Shown: one piece after another, positions 47,327-57,427 of the stretch | Numbering within the stretch: position 1 is the first letter of the stretch | Layout of the letters: each line of letters opens with the position of its first letter | Origin: Pseudovirgaria hyperparasitica | Lineage: Eukaryota > Ascomycota > Dothideomycetes > Acrospermales > Acrospermaceae | Length of the DNA stretch: 64,000 bases | Direction: 5' to 3' | Assembly (NCBI RefSeq): GCF_010093815.1 | Contig: NW_022985557.1 | Location: 1 to 64,000 of the forward strand | Notes under the pieces: model-generated | Told to the model about the DNA's origin: nothing | The model's input: the letters and a program-made list of their open reading frames with translations, nothing else | Databases searched by the model: none | Translations under genes and position numbers: made by a program

Positions 47327-48147
47327 GGAATATCGCAGAGCAGGACACGGCGATCACGAACACATTCAGCTGGATTGAGATCAATGAAGCTGAGAATGAT
47401 GGAAGCTAGAGAGTGGGACGACCGGACCCGCTAGGGTAACACATGGTGGTTTGGAGGGAAGCATAGGTAATTAGGTGCTGCCCGTAGAAGGATGGACCGT
47501 TAAGCTGTCATGACGTCGGCCCCACCAATTGCGACGGCGAAAGAGACTTGAGGAGAGGAGGGAGCCAAGAGATTCCGATGCGATGGAGCTCGAAAGCTCG
47601 ATGATGGCGATGCAGATGCATGATGGAGACGCCTGGACTAGCTAGACACTTTCAGACCGGGGGGAGAAAACAGCTGGACAATGTGGGCTGGATTGAATGC
47701 TGCCAGGGATTACTGACTGCATTCACGCAGTGGTGTCGTCATGCCGTCAAACACCAGTCCAGGATCCATCAGAATGGCGCTCGGCCTCGGCTAGAGCTGC
47801 TGACTGACTCAGGTACGTACGCGTAACCTTGACCGCGGTCTTTTCGCCTTGTCGCCTTGTTGCCTCGTTGCCTACTCCTCCTCCTCAGACCTCACCTCTC
47901 TTCCCGCTGTTTCCCTTACCAGTTCGCTTCCCTCTCTCCGTCTCTCCTTTTCTACTTACTTTGCTTTTGCAGCCTTGTCGCCAGTCGCCGGTCCATTATG
48001 CTTGTTCCACAGTCTGCTCATTCGCTGTCGTGACTTGTGTACATATCCAAGAAAGAAGGTGGTCACTCTCACTTGGATTACGCTGGTTACCTCCACATGC
48101 AACTTGGGGAAGTAGATTTTTAGCGCGTAGGGACTATCTCCGGAACC
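47327..48147. promoter_or_regulatory. Shared divergent promoter of carX and carRA
   Basis: 821 bases between the two ATGs. Frames inside it overlap and have no domain support. It contains a CCAAT-like box near 47525 and a cluster of CGAT motifs (47571-47612, listed separately). The carRA-proximal part is pyrimidine-rich, as expected of a fungal 5' leader. Shared control of the two genes fits the light co-induction known for this cluster in Fusarium; that is inference here. Confidence 0.7.
47571..47612. promoter_or_regulatory. Candidate light-response element (White Collar type)
   Basis: GATTCCGATG at 47571-47580 fits the published Neurospora LRE pattern GATNC-CGATN with abutting halves (N differs between them). 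It is followed by CGATG at 47581, 47599 and 47608, so four CGATG in 37 bases. It lies about 250 bases upstream of carX and 540 bases upstream of carRA. Confidence 0.45.
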
Positions 48148-50189
48148 ATGGGCTGGGATTATGCCTTTGTGTATGTGTATCCACCCTCTACCAGGCTCAT
48201 ATCACGTTACTTATATTTGATAGACATCTCAAGTACAATTTCCCTCCTGCAATCGCTTTGACGCTGCTCTATAGACCATTGCTAACAGCAACGGATGTCT
48301 ACAAGCTTCTGTTCCTTATTACTGTAAGCCTTCTTCTCTATCCATCAGCTATGCTGTGCTGACGTAGAAGATTGCCGTCGTAGCGACGATACCATGGGAC
48401 TCGTACTTAATTCGTAGCAACGTTTGGACGTATACAGACGATGCTGTAATAGGCTGGAAACTGTTTGACATTCCCGTCGAAGAAGTATTCTTTTTTGTCA
48501 TTCAGACGTACAATACATCTTTCCTATATTTCATACTTAGCAAGCCCACCTTTCATTCGGTTTATCTGCGCACGGACTTGGACAGAAGCCACAGCAATGA
48601 ACTATCAATAACTTCTAGGCGTACGATTGGCCAGGTATTCCTAGCAGTCGTCATATATGCTGGGTTCCATATGCTCAGTCATGGTGGGACATCAACATAC
48701 ATGGGCTTGATATTGTCCTGGGCTGGACCTTTCATGCTTCTCCTTTGGTAGGGACTGGAACACGTTCGGTACCTAGGACAGTGCTGACATCACAGCAGGA
48801 CTCTTGCATACCAGATGATATTAAACTTGCCCATCACCAATACCCTAATACCAATTGGCTTACCTACCTTCTACCTATGGATGGTTGATACCTTCTCACT
48901 CAAGAGAGGTACCTGGGTCATAAGCGCTGCTACCAAGTCGGATCTATATCTATGGAAAGGTCTTGAGCTTGAGTACGCGATGTCATATACCTGTAGCTAT
49001 TTGATGACTGACATGCACCAGAGAAGCCGTCTTCTTTCTCATCACCAATGTTATGATAGTTTTTGGACTGTTAGCGTTCGACAATGCTCTTGCTATTCTC
49101 AATACCTTTCCGACTCTCTTCCCTGATGCTCCCGGGCTCCCAGGTCCGGTAGATCTTGTCCGGGCATTGCTTGTTCCTACAAAACGATATGACCATTACC
49201 GTGTCAAGGTGCTCGAAGATGCTGTGAAGAGGCTGGAGAGGAAGAGTCGAAGTTTCTACCTCGCCAGTGCCACCTTTCAGGGACGCCTCAGGATTGATCT
49301 CATCCTACTGTGAGTAGATGTGCTTTCTATCGATCCATCGCTCTCTAACAGTATCAGGTACTCCTATTGTCGAGTTGCCGATGATCTGATTGACAATGCC
49401 AAGTCTGCAGAGGAGGCCAAGTCCTGGATACACAAGCTTCATCGATTTCTTGATATTGCGTACGCTGAGCACGGGAAAAATCAATTGGAAACTATGGTCA
49501 AGGATGAGTTTCCAGCTAGCTTACAGTTAGCACTACTGCACCTTCCAACGCAGTATCTTTCGAAGGCGCCTCTATATGAATTGCTGAAGGGATTTGAAAT
49601 GGACCTTGACTTCTTGCATCCAGGAAATCAGCTGCATCTACCGATTGGAAGTGAAACTGACTTGAGGATGTATGGATCTCGGGTTGCCGGCACAATTGCA
49701 GAGCTTTGTATTGACTTAGTCTTCCAACACTATCGCATGCTTCCGTCCGGATCACAGCAAGCCAGTATCAAAAGAGCCGGGCATCAGATGGGCATAGCTT
49801 TACAACTGGTGAACATTGCTCGCGACATCGCTGTCGACGCTCACATGGGGCGCGTCTATCTACCAAACACTTGGCTGGATGAGCTAGAGCTCACACCACA
49901 AGCTGTATTGAAGAATCCCAGGGGCATTAGAGTTGGGAAACTCCGAACCAGGCTATTGGACAAGGCTTTCGCCATTTACAAGGAGGAAATTGTCTCCATT
50001 GAACAGCTTCCGCAAGAAGTCCGTGGCCCTATGAGGACTGCAGTCGAAAGCTACATGGAGATTGGTGAAACCTTGAGGCGAGAAGGCTATGAGGTAAAGC
50101 CGGGGAAGGCCACAGTGCCCAAGCTGAAGAGAATCCGCGTTGCTTGGAATGCTATGAGTGGGCCATTGTCGCGGAATATCCGAGTCTGA
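48148..50189 (+). CDS. carRA: Bifunctional lycopene cyclase / phytoene synthase
   Basis: Six exons: 48148-48170, 48224-48323, 48371-48747, 48799-48972, 49022-49309 and 49358-50189, giving 597 residues. The five introns are 47-53 bases, most with CTGAC or CTAAC branches. The N-terminal cyclase half is a membrane domain of several helices: MGWDYAFVHLKYNFPPAIAL, YRPLLTATDVYKLLFL, IPWDSYLI, then the paired-acid DIPVEEVFFFVIQTYN, and KGLELEEAVFFLITN. The C-terminal phytoene synthase half (from about residue 280) has RVADDLIDN (Asp329) and NIARDIAVDAHMGRVYLP (Asp477), the two Asp-rich sites for GGPP and Mg2+. It joins two GGPP to phytoene and later cyclises lycopene. This is the AL-2/CarRA fusion found in ascomycetes and mucoromycetes; AL-2 and CarRA are its Neurospora and Fusarium names. 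The start is set by its first-residue match to the family. Confidence 0.95.
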
Positions 50190-50418
50190 GGGCTGCATTT
50201 CAGAAAGCACAATAATGGCATGGTTGATATATCATATAGATTCTTACATAGAGCGACATTAGCATATTCTTTGTTTTTATTGTTCTAGCCCAATCACGTC
50301 GTTTCATCCGCCGCATCATTAGCGCCAAACCCACCAAAACGCCAAGCAACGTCATGACAGCCCTCTTCATCTCACACCTCCTTCGTTATGTAGACAACAC
50401 AGACCTGTCTCTACGGAG

Positions 50419-52273
50419 ATGTCTTCAGATTCGGGCCAGAGGACGGCCATCGTAATCGGCGCCGGCGTGGGCGGTGTTGCTACCGCTGCACGACTTGCTA
50501 AGGCTGGCTACAAAGTCACTGTAATCGAAAAGAACGGCTTCACGGGTGGCAGATGCTCTCTGATACATAAAGACGGCCATGTATGTTTACAAACCTCCCA
50601 TACGGCTCAATAACTGACTATTTGTGTGTAAGAGATTCGATCAGGGTCCATCCCTTCTGCTGCTTCCCCACCTCTTCGCCGAGACATTCCGCGATCTCGA
50701 TACTACTCTCGAAGACGAAGGCGTTCAGCTTGTTAAATGCGAGCCAAACTACAATATTTGGTTTGGCGATGGGCAGTCTTTCGAGTTATCGACCGATCTT
50801 GCACGCATGAAGCATGAGATTGAGAAATGGGAAGGTAAAGATGGCTACGAACGGTATCTATCGTTCTTACAAGAGGCGCACAGACATTATGAGTTGAGTG
50901 TGACACACGTATTGAGGAAGAATTTTACAAGCCTACTGAGTATGGCAAGACCTACTTTTCTCATGAATGTGCTGAAACTACATCCATTCGAGAGTATCTA
51001 TTCGAGAGCGTCCAAGTACTTCCGTACGGAGAGGCTAAGGAGAGTGTTCACGTTCGGGAGCATGTATATGGGGATGAGTCCGTTCGATGCACCAGGAACG
51101 TATAGTCTCCTGCAATACACAGAACTTGCAGAGGGTATATGGTATCCAATCGGGGGCTTCCACAAGGTTTGTTACCTGGGCAAGTGACGCTGTGGTCAAG
51201 ACTAAATGATCATTTAGGTTTGTGAGGCTCTCGTGAAAATTGGCGAGCGTATGGGCGTTGAATACAGACTTTCCACCTCCGTCAAGTCAATCGCTTTATC
51301 CCCTGACAATAAAACCGTTGATGGCATCATTCTCGACGATGGAACACGTCTCACTGCCGACCTGATCGTCAACAATTCCGACCTAGTCTACGCATACAAC
51401 AACTTACTCCCCTCCAGCACGTACGCCAAGAGCCTCACTGCCCGCAAAACCTCCTGCTCTAGTATTTCCTTCTATTGGGGACTCTCGGAGCCTGTTCCCG
51501 TCCTCAAAGCTCACAACATCTTCCTCGCAGATGACTATCGCGACTCATTCGACAGCATCTTCAAGCAGCACCTCATCCCCAGCCAGCCTTCCTTCTACGT
51601 CAACGTGCCCTCCCGTATTGACCCTTCGGCCGCACCCGCGAATCGCGAAACAATCGTAGTTCTCGTCCCGGTCGGCCACATGCTCACCAACACCAACTCA
51701 TCCTCATCCTCCGTCCCATGCAGCGAAACGCAGGACTGGCCCTCAATAACCGCACGTGCACGTACGCAGATTCTCTCCACGATCGCGCGACGCACCGGCG
51801 TCGATCTCGCCCCCCTCATCGCGACCGAAACTACCAATACCCCGCCAACATGGCAAGCCGCATTCAACCTTGACAAAGGCGCCATCCTGGGTCTCTCGCA
51901 CTCCTTCTTCAACGTACTCTCCTTCCGACCTTCCACTAAGCACAGCCGTATCAAAAACCTGTATTTCGTCGGCGCAAGCACGCATCCCGGCACTGGGGTC
52001 CCAATCGTCCTCGCAGGCGCAAAGATCGTGTCCGAGCAGATTCTCGCGGATAGTGGTGCTGAAGTACCATGGACGCGTGGTGGAGCAGTAACAAAGAAGA
52101 GGCGGGGACGGAGTGACTTAGACCAGGTGCAGGGCGCCGGGCAGTATAGTTGGGCGCAAATAGCGATCATTCTGGTTGGTCTATTCTTCGCTTTCTGGAG
52201 GGAGCTAGTGCGTACTGGATATATCCAGGCGCCAGATATGAGTGGAAGCATGTATCGAGGTCTGAAACCGTAG
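50419..52273 (+). CDS. carB: Phytoene desaturase
   Basis: Three exons, 50419-50580, 50633-51166 and 51218-52273, give 583 residues. Introns are 52 and 51 bases. The FAD-binding motif VIGAGVGGVATAARLAKAGY is at about residues 12-31, followed by EKNGFTGGRCSL and the spliced HRFDQGPSLLLLPHLF. The family mark SPFDAPGTYSLLQYTELAEG and the C-terminal FVGASTHPGTGVPIVLAGAK are present. A single membrane helix (AQIAIILVGLFFAFWREL) near the C terminus would anchor it. The AL-1/CarB enzyme adds up to four or five double bonds to phytoene, giving lycopene or dehydrolycopene. It starts 229 bases after carRA on the same strand. Intron 2 begins and exon 3 begins with the same GTTTGT, so the true junction could be misread without transcript data. 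Confidence 0.95.
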
Positions 52274-54500
52274 TGGAACTTGCGTCTTGGAGTAGTCCTG
52301 TGTGAAATTATCGATATAGAAATGTGCCTGATAGAGGATCTCTGATTTCTGGGTCCGTGATCTCTTCAACCGTCCACTAGACACTGACCGCACAAGCATC
52401 GAGCAATTCGCACGTCCGTATATCAAGTATAGTCGCACACGTGCTACATGACTCCGTGATGCACTCGAGCCAGGCACCTACTACACATCATCTTACACTA
52501 CACGACGGCCACTGCTTAATTTACAGGAATACTCGCAGCAAGAGCAAATCCAATTTGCACTAATTCGCATAGCTGCATGAGTAGACACGTCACTCATGTC
52601 CATGCTCATAATTTGTAGGCTCTTCCCAACCCCGAACGTGAAGAGCCTACCCTTTCGTAATGCTAGAATGATAACACACACTCCATCCAACCAAGAGTTG
52701 AGCTAGACCTGCAAATCTGGTGCAAGCAATAATAAGGAAAAGTACACATACAAGCAGAGAGATACATGTTATATAATGTTCAGAGCAGTATTCGAAACGC
52801 GTGTGGTAGATGGAGAAAGGAATCACGAAATGCGACATTAAAGAATAGGGGACGAGCTTGAGAAGACTATGAAAGTCGAACTCAACGATCTGCTAGTGCT
52901 TACCTTATATCCCCATATAGTTCCTCTGAGAACCTGCGTCTCGTAAGCGTATGAATGGATGTTCTGAAAGACAGCCTCACGCCACAGGGTCAACTGCTAA
53001 CGGAGCAACATGTCGTGAGTTGTAGCTCTTTGATATGAGCCTGGCGTCGGTCACATGACAAGCGTAAGCTGTGCAATGTGAGTGAACAAATGCTAATCCA
53101 TATATCTAAACGAGTCTCAAGCGAGAAAGAACTAGGATCAAATGCGGCTTCAAGTAGCCAAAAGGTAGTGAGCGATCCAAAGGGCGTTATCATGATTATC
53201 AAAGGTCCTCGCTGTGTAAATGGATCCATGATCCGCTACTGCTGCTATCGCTTCTTTCTTTCTCACAAGCTCTTGTCCCTTACATTCTATCATGCTCACG
53301 CTCATCTTCGTCTCCAGAGTTGCGGCCTGAGCAGCACATGCATTATCCACCACCCTGTCCTGACATCCCCGCTACCTGTAAAATCGTAGCGACCTCATCC
53401 TGGCAAGCTCATCCTGGCGACCTACGGTAAGCATCACTTGCTCGGACCTCCGACTTCCACGCACCCGACCCAGGACACAACGTTGAGATGACAAGGCTTG
53501 GGAAAGGCGGAAGAGGTCTTGGCAATACGGCGGGGATCCTTAGCTCTCTGCTCAGCAGGAAGGATGAGATGGAATATATACAAGGTTTATGTACCGGGGT
53601 GTAAGAGTGTGCTTCTACCAGGGATTGACAGTGTAGTTTTGCGGGGTAATCTGGCGTTGGTATGGATGATCAATAGAAAAGTGTGGAGAGAAGAGGTGTA
53701 CACGTGAGGATCCATGGTACATGGGTATAATATGCCGGAGTTGTCTCCAGCGGTTCATTCGTACTCGGTAATATTCTAGTGGGTTCAAGTTGCTTTTGCT
53801 ACTTTGGTATAGTGATGTGTATATTGGATGGATAGAACCAGGAGTGAGATGTCATATTATTAACGTGCATGTTCCTTCTGGAATACTTATGCCTGCCTAT
53901 CAAAATTCTCATGCTACATGCTACTGCCGTCTCCAGTATAGTAAAGGAAATCTGTATACATGGCACTTCGGACTCTGTATCTTCTGTCTAGAGTGTTGGT
54001 AAGCAGCCGCCGCAAATTTCGACCATCACACCTCTTCACATCACAAGAACCTCAACATGTCGTCACACCAGTGCCGACCGCTAAATATGCAGCACGCACG
54101 TTAGACGCGCCCCGCCCTTACGGCTGCTAAAATAGCGTGGATGATCCATGGACAGTGGATCCAATGGCTCCTTCAACCGTCGCGCCCATGCCCGCGATGA
54201 TCGCCGCAAGCCGGATTCGTCAAGGTAGATGGCTGCGCTATCGTGAGATCGTCGGAGGAAATGCATGTGCGACTTTGAAAATTCAAACAAACCGCACGGG
54301 TGGCGTGAGCGCAAGCTGTGCGACTCGTGATTGTGATGAGGGAGTCACCTGAGAGATGCTGTCGGACGATGCGACCTTGTCTGTATGATCATGGAGGCCT
54401 TGTAGTTCGTGAGGCGATGACAGGTCGGTGGTGCATATTAGGAGCTTTGTATGCATGGATCATCATCATCATCACTCCAGGGAAAGCTTGCGGATGAATG

Positions 54501-54517
54501 CGATCGATGCATCGATA
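54501..54517. promoter_or_regulatory. CGAT cluster upstream of carO
   Basis: CGATCGATGCATCGATA, three overlapping or adjacent CGAT cores, about 1 kb upstream of carO. A possible White Collar binding site by similarity only. Confidence 0.3.
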
Positions 54518-55171
54518 CTGAGGTCCGCATAATATCGCCCGGGTTCAATATAAGTCGGCAACTTTGACCAAGGTCCTACACCAAACAGACAGAAAAGACA
54601 ATATTGAAAGTTGAAAAGTCTGAATGAAGTCGATCCAAGCATTTTTCCTCCCAGAGTGAAGCCCCACACATCGCAAGCTTAATTTACTCAAATGACTGAC
54701 AGAGTGGTCCAAGCTCCCTGGTGGATGGATCTTCGGATGCGCCACGACCTCACAACGACATCATTGTCATCATCGATTCATCGCAATTTGCATTCGACCA
54801 TTCACCTTTGCCATCTCCGTCCAAGCTCTATCTTTCTTTGCTTATTCGTAGTCCATCAAGCCGTAATTAGTGGTACGTCTCTTTCAATCAGTCTCTCGAA
54901 TGAAGCTTTGCTAGTACAACGCTTGAGGCGCCCACTTGTGATACGCCTGTGATAGGCCAAAATACAACGATGCAGTGAGCCATGGCTCTGTTTGGTCATC
55001 GCCGTGCTGCTAGACATCGTGCCGTGCATCGTCGTTGGTCCGACTAGACGCATGCGGACGTGAATTAGTCCAGCTTTCCCAGTCGAACTTTTCTTTCTCT
55101 GGGCTGTTGGGACTCTCTATCTATCTCCTTCTGATGACAGCTCTGCATCATCGCCGCATTGGGCCTCCTCG

Positions 55172-55196
55172 CGATCGAGAGTCGATAGGATCGATC
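55172..55196. promoter_or_regulatory. Candidate light-response element of carO
   Basis: CGATC at 55172, CGATA at 55183 and GATCGATC at 55189 fall within 25 bases, about 345 bases upstream of the carO ATG. The arrangement is similar in kind to the site between carX and carRA. Confidence 0.4.
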
Positions 55197-55540
55197 ATCT
55201 TGCACTGTGCTAGACCGAGACCGAGCTCTCGGATGAGGTCGGATCCTGTGCTGTCACGATGCTGTAGCTTGTCTGACCAATGCCGGTTCCTGCTAGCTGT
55301 CATGGGATACAATGAGATGCGTCCTGGCTGCAGATGTCCGATGTAGCCGAGTAGTTCGACTCGGTCTGGTACCACGGACTTTGCGCGGCCAGGAGATTGA
55401 GATTGAAAGACGTCATAGTGGTGTCGTGCATAGAGGGCCCTTATAATCGTGTACGCGGTCCTTTTTACATATTGTTCATCGATTACCTCTTCCATTGTAC
55501 ACAGCAATCTACTGGGACTTGTCTTGAAACAATCGCCAAT

Positions 55541-56562
55541 ATGCTCGACCAAAGAGATAATGGTGCCTTGAGGGCCAATCGTGAGTAGCTGCAATGCCAC
55601 CACAACCACATTCAAAGTCGAGAAGATTACTGACTTCTGCTGTAGCTAGCACTGTCAATGGCGCCACTGCCGACATCACCATCACTGTTCGTGGCAGTGA
55701 CTGGTATTGGGCCGTTTGCGCCGTCATGACCGTATCGACATTTGCATTCCTTGGCCTGGCCATGACCAAGCCGCGCAATCAGCGTATATTCCACTACATC
55801 ACCGGTGGTATCACCATGGTGGCAGCCATCGCCTACTTCAGCATGGCCAGCAACCTGGGTTTCACGCCCATTGCCGTTGAATTCGCCCGTAGTGACTCCC
55901 GCGTCGCTGGCATGAACCGCTCCATCTTCTACGTTCGCTACATCGACTGGTTCGTCACCACGCCGCTGCTTCTCATGGATCTGCTCCTCACAGCTGGCAT
56001 GCCATGGCCGTCAATCCTATGGGTCATTCTCGTCGACTGGGTGATGATTGTGACAGGTCTTGTCGGCGCGCTCGTAACATCGTCCTACAAATGGGGCTAC
56101 TTCGCGTTCGGCTGCGCGGCCATGATGTACATCTTCTACCAGCTCGCATGGGAGGCACGCATCCACGCAAACCACCTTGGCAACGACATCGGGCGCGTGT
56201 TCCTCATGTGCGGCACGCTGACTCTTGTCGTCTGGCTCTGCTACCCGATCGCATGGGGTGTGGCCGAGGGCGGTAACATTATCGCGCCAGACAGTGAAGC
56301 CGTCTTCTATGGCATTCTCGATCTGCTGGCCAAGCCCGTGTTCGGTGCCATGCTCATCTTTGGTCATCGCAACATCGAGCCAGCTCGCCTTGGCCTGCAC
56401 ATCCGTGACTACGACGAGCCTATTGCAGGTGCCGCCGCGTCGCATGCCGAGAAGAAGGCTGCTCATCACAATGGCACTTCAAATGGCCACACCAACGGCA
56501 GTTCATCTGCTCCTGCCGACCCTGCGGTTGAGCCTGGAACTACCACCACCACCACTGTCTAA
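55541..56562 (+). CDS. carO: Microbial rhodopsin, proton-pump type (CarO)
   Basis: Two exons, 55541-55580 and 55646-56562, give 318 residues. The 65-base intron (GTGAGT, branch ACTGAC, TGTAG) joins ALRANPSTVNG; the longer unspliced N terminus from 55594 is wrong. Seven helices follow. Helix C reads RYIDWFVTTPLLLMDL, with Asp114, Thr118 and Asp125 in the places of bacteriorhodopsin Asp85, Thr89 and Asp96. Helix G reads GILDLLAKPVFG, with Asp240 and the retinal Schiff-base Lys244. Both proton acceptor and donor carboxylates are thus kept, so an outward light-driven proton pump is predicted, like Fusarium CarO and Leptosphaeria rhodopsin. The C tail is His/Asn/Thr-rich and ends in a Thr run. Retinal would come from carX in the same cluster. 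Confidence 0.95.
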
Positions 56563-57427
56563 GCAGTGACTTGACCATGAGACACTTGCCCACGCTCTGA
56601 CGGCGCCATTGCGTCATGTCAGTATCAATGAGAAAAGAGACTATGGCTGCAATTGCGCACAACATGATACCCACACCTGTCCGGCATGGATACTCAGAAG
56701 AACATCTATGAATTAGTTGAGAATGAACATTGGACGTTTCCATCATCTTGCATGTATTCTTGTCATCTTGGTAAATCGTTGGGACGAATCTGTAATGCTG
56801 TCATAATGAAAGTATGATAATATTAATCTTACGTGGACGGCGTTTAGACAACTCGAATAATTCATGTTGTGACGTTTCCCTCATGGTAGCTGTGGACGTG
56901 GTGAAAATAATGCGACGTGATACATAGTTAGAAAATATTCCGCTGGCTAAGAAAACTGTCAACGTATACCTATCCATGGATAAGTGCCTCCACAGATGTT
57001 TCCACATGTGTTTCCGTAAGTGGTAGGTGGGTCTTCTCGAGTTGGATAGCTCTGAATAAATTCCTATTGACCTCTTCGGTCATGAATTGATTTATTATGG
57101 TGGGCGAATTCTGATTACATCTGAGGACATTGGCTAGTGGTATTCACGTACTCACGTGATAGCGCATTCGACAGTCAGATGAATTGCCACTTGAAGCCAA
57201 CCAAGTTTAACATGGTGTATGACATTCCGCAACGACCTTTTGAAACTCCTGTGGCACGAATCAGCAATCTCAGTGTCTGTATTTCAATGCTTGCAACTGA
57301 ACATCCTACGTCCATGAACCAAAATGAACAACATACTTATACAGAAACAACGTAACAAGATAACATCCAACCACCCGTGTAATGCAGCAATTGTTTAGCC
57401 ACAAACCAATCTCTGTCCTAGGGTCTT
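56563..57427. other. Convergent intergenic region
   Basis: 865 AT-leaning bases between the 3' end of carO and the 3' end of the next gene. No gene or repeat recognised. Confidence 0.5.

Larger units (their letters stand above)
52274..55540. other. 3.3-kb gap inside the carotenoid cluster
   Basis: No gene I can support between carB and carO. Short frames (to 155 codons) overlap on both strands. It contains CGAT-rich spots at 54501-54517 and 55172-55196 and a CAT run at about 54462-54475. In other fungi these genes often lie closer together. The gap may hold the carO promoter, a non-coding RNA or a lost gene. Confidence 0.5.

Noticed and set aside
47223-47384. Longer carX N terminus beginning at 47384
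   Set aside because: A 56-base intron with good donor, branch and acceptor lies inside it, and splicing gives the family-typical HPYLSGNFAPI from an ATG at 47326.
47829-48362. 177-codon plus-strand frame before carRA
   Set aside because: It overlaps carRA exons 1 and 2 in another frame and is driven by pyrimidine-rich promoter sequence.
51595-52251. 218-codon minus-strand frame inside carB
   Set aside because: Shadow of the third carB exon.
53380-53425. Short near-repeat CTCATCCTGGC(A/G) resembling an RNA stem
   Set aside because: Too short; no tRNA box A/B or cloverleaf could be built.
55148-55615. 155-codon minus-strand frame upstream of carO
   Set aside because: Overlaps the carO first exon and promoter; no recognisable domain.
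55594-55645. Opsin start at 55594
   Set aside because: This segment is intron sequence with a clear branch point and acceptor; the real first exon is 55541-55580.
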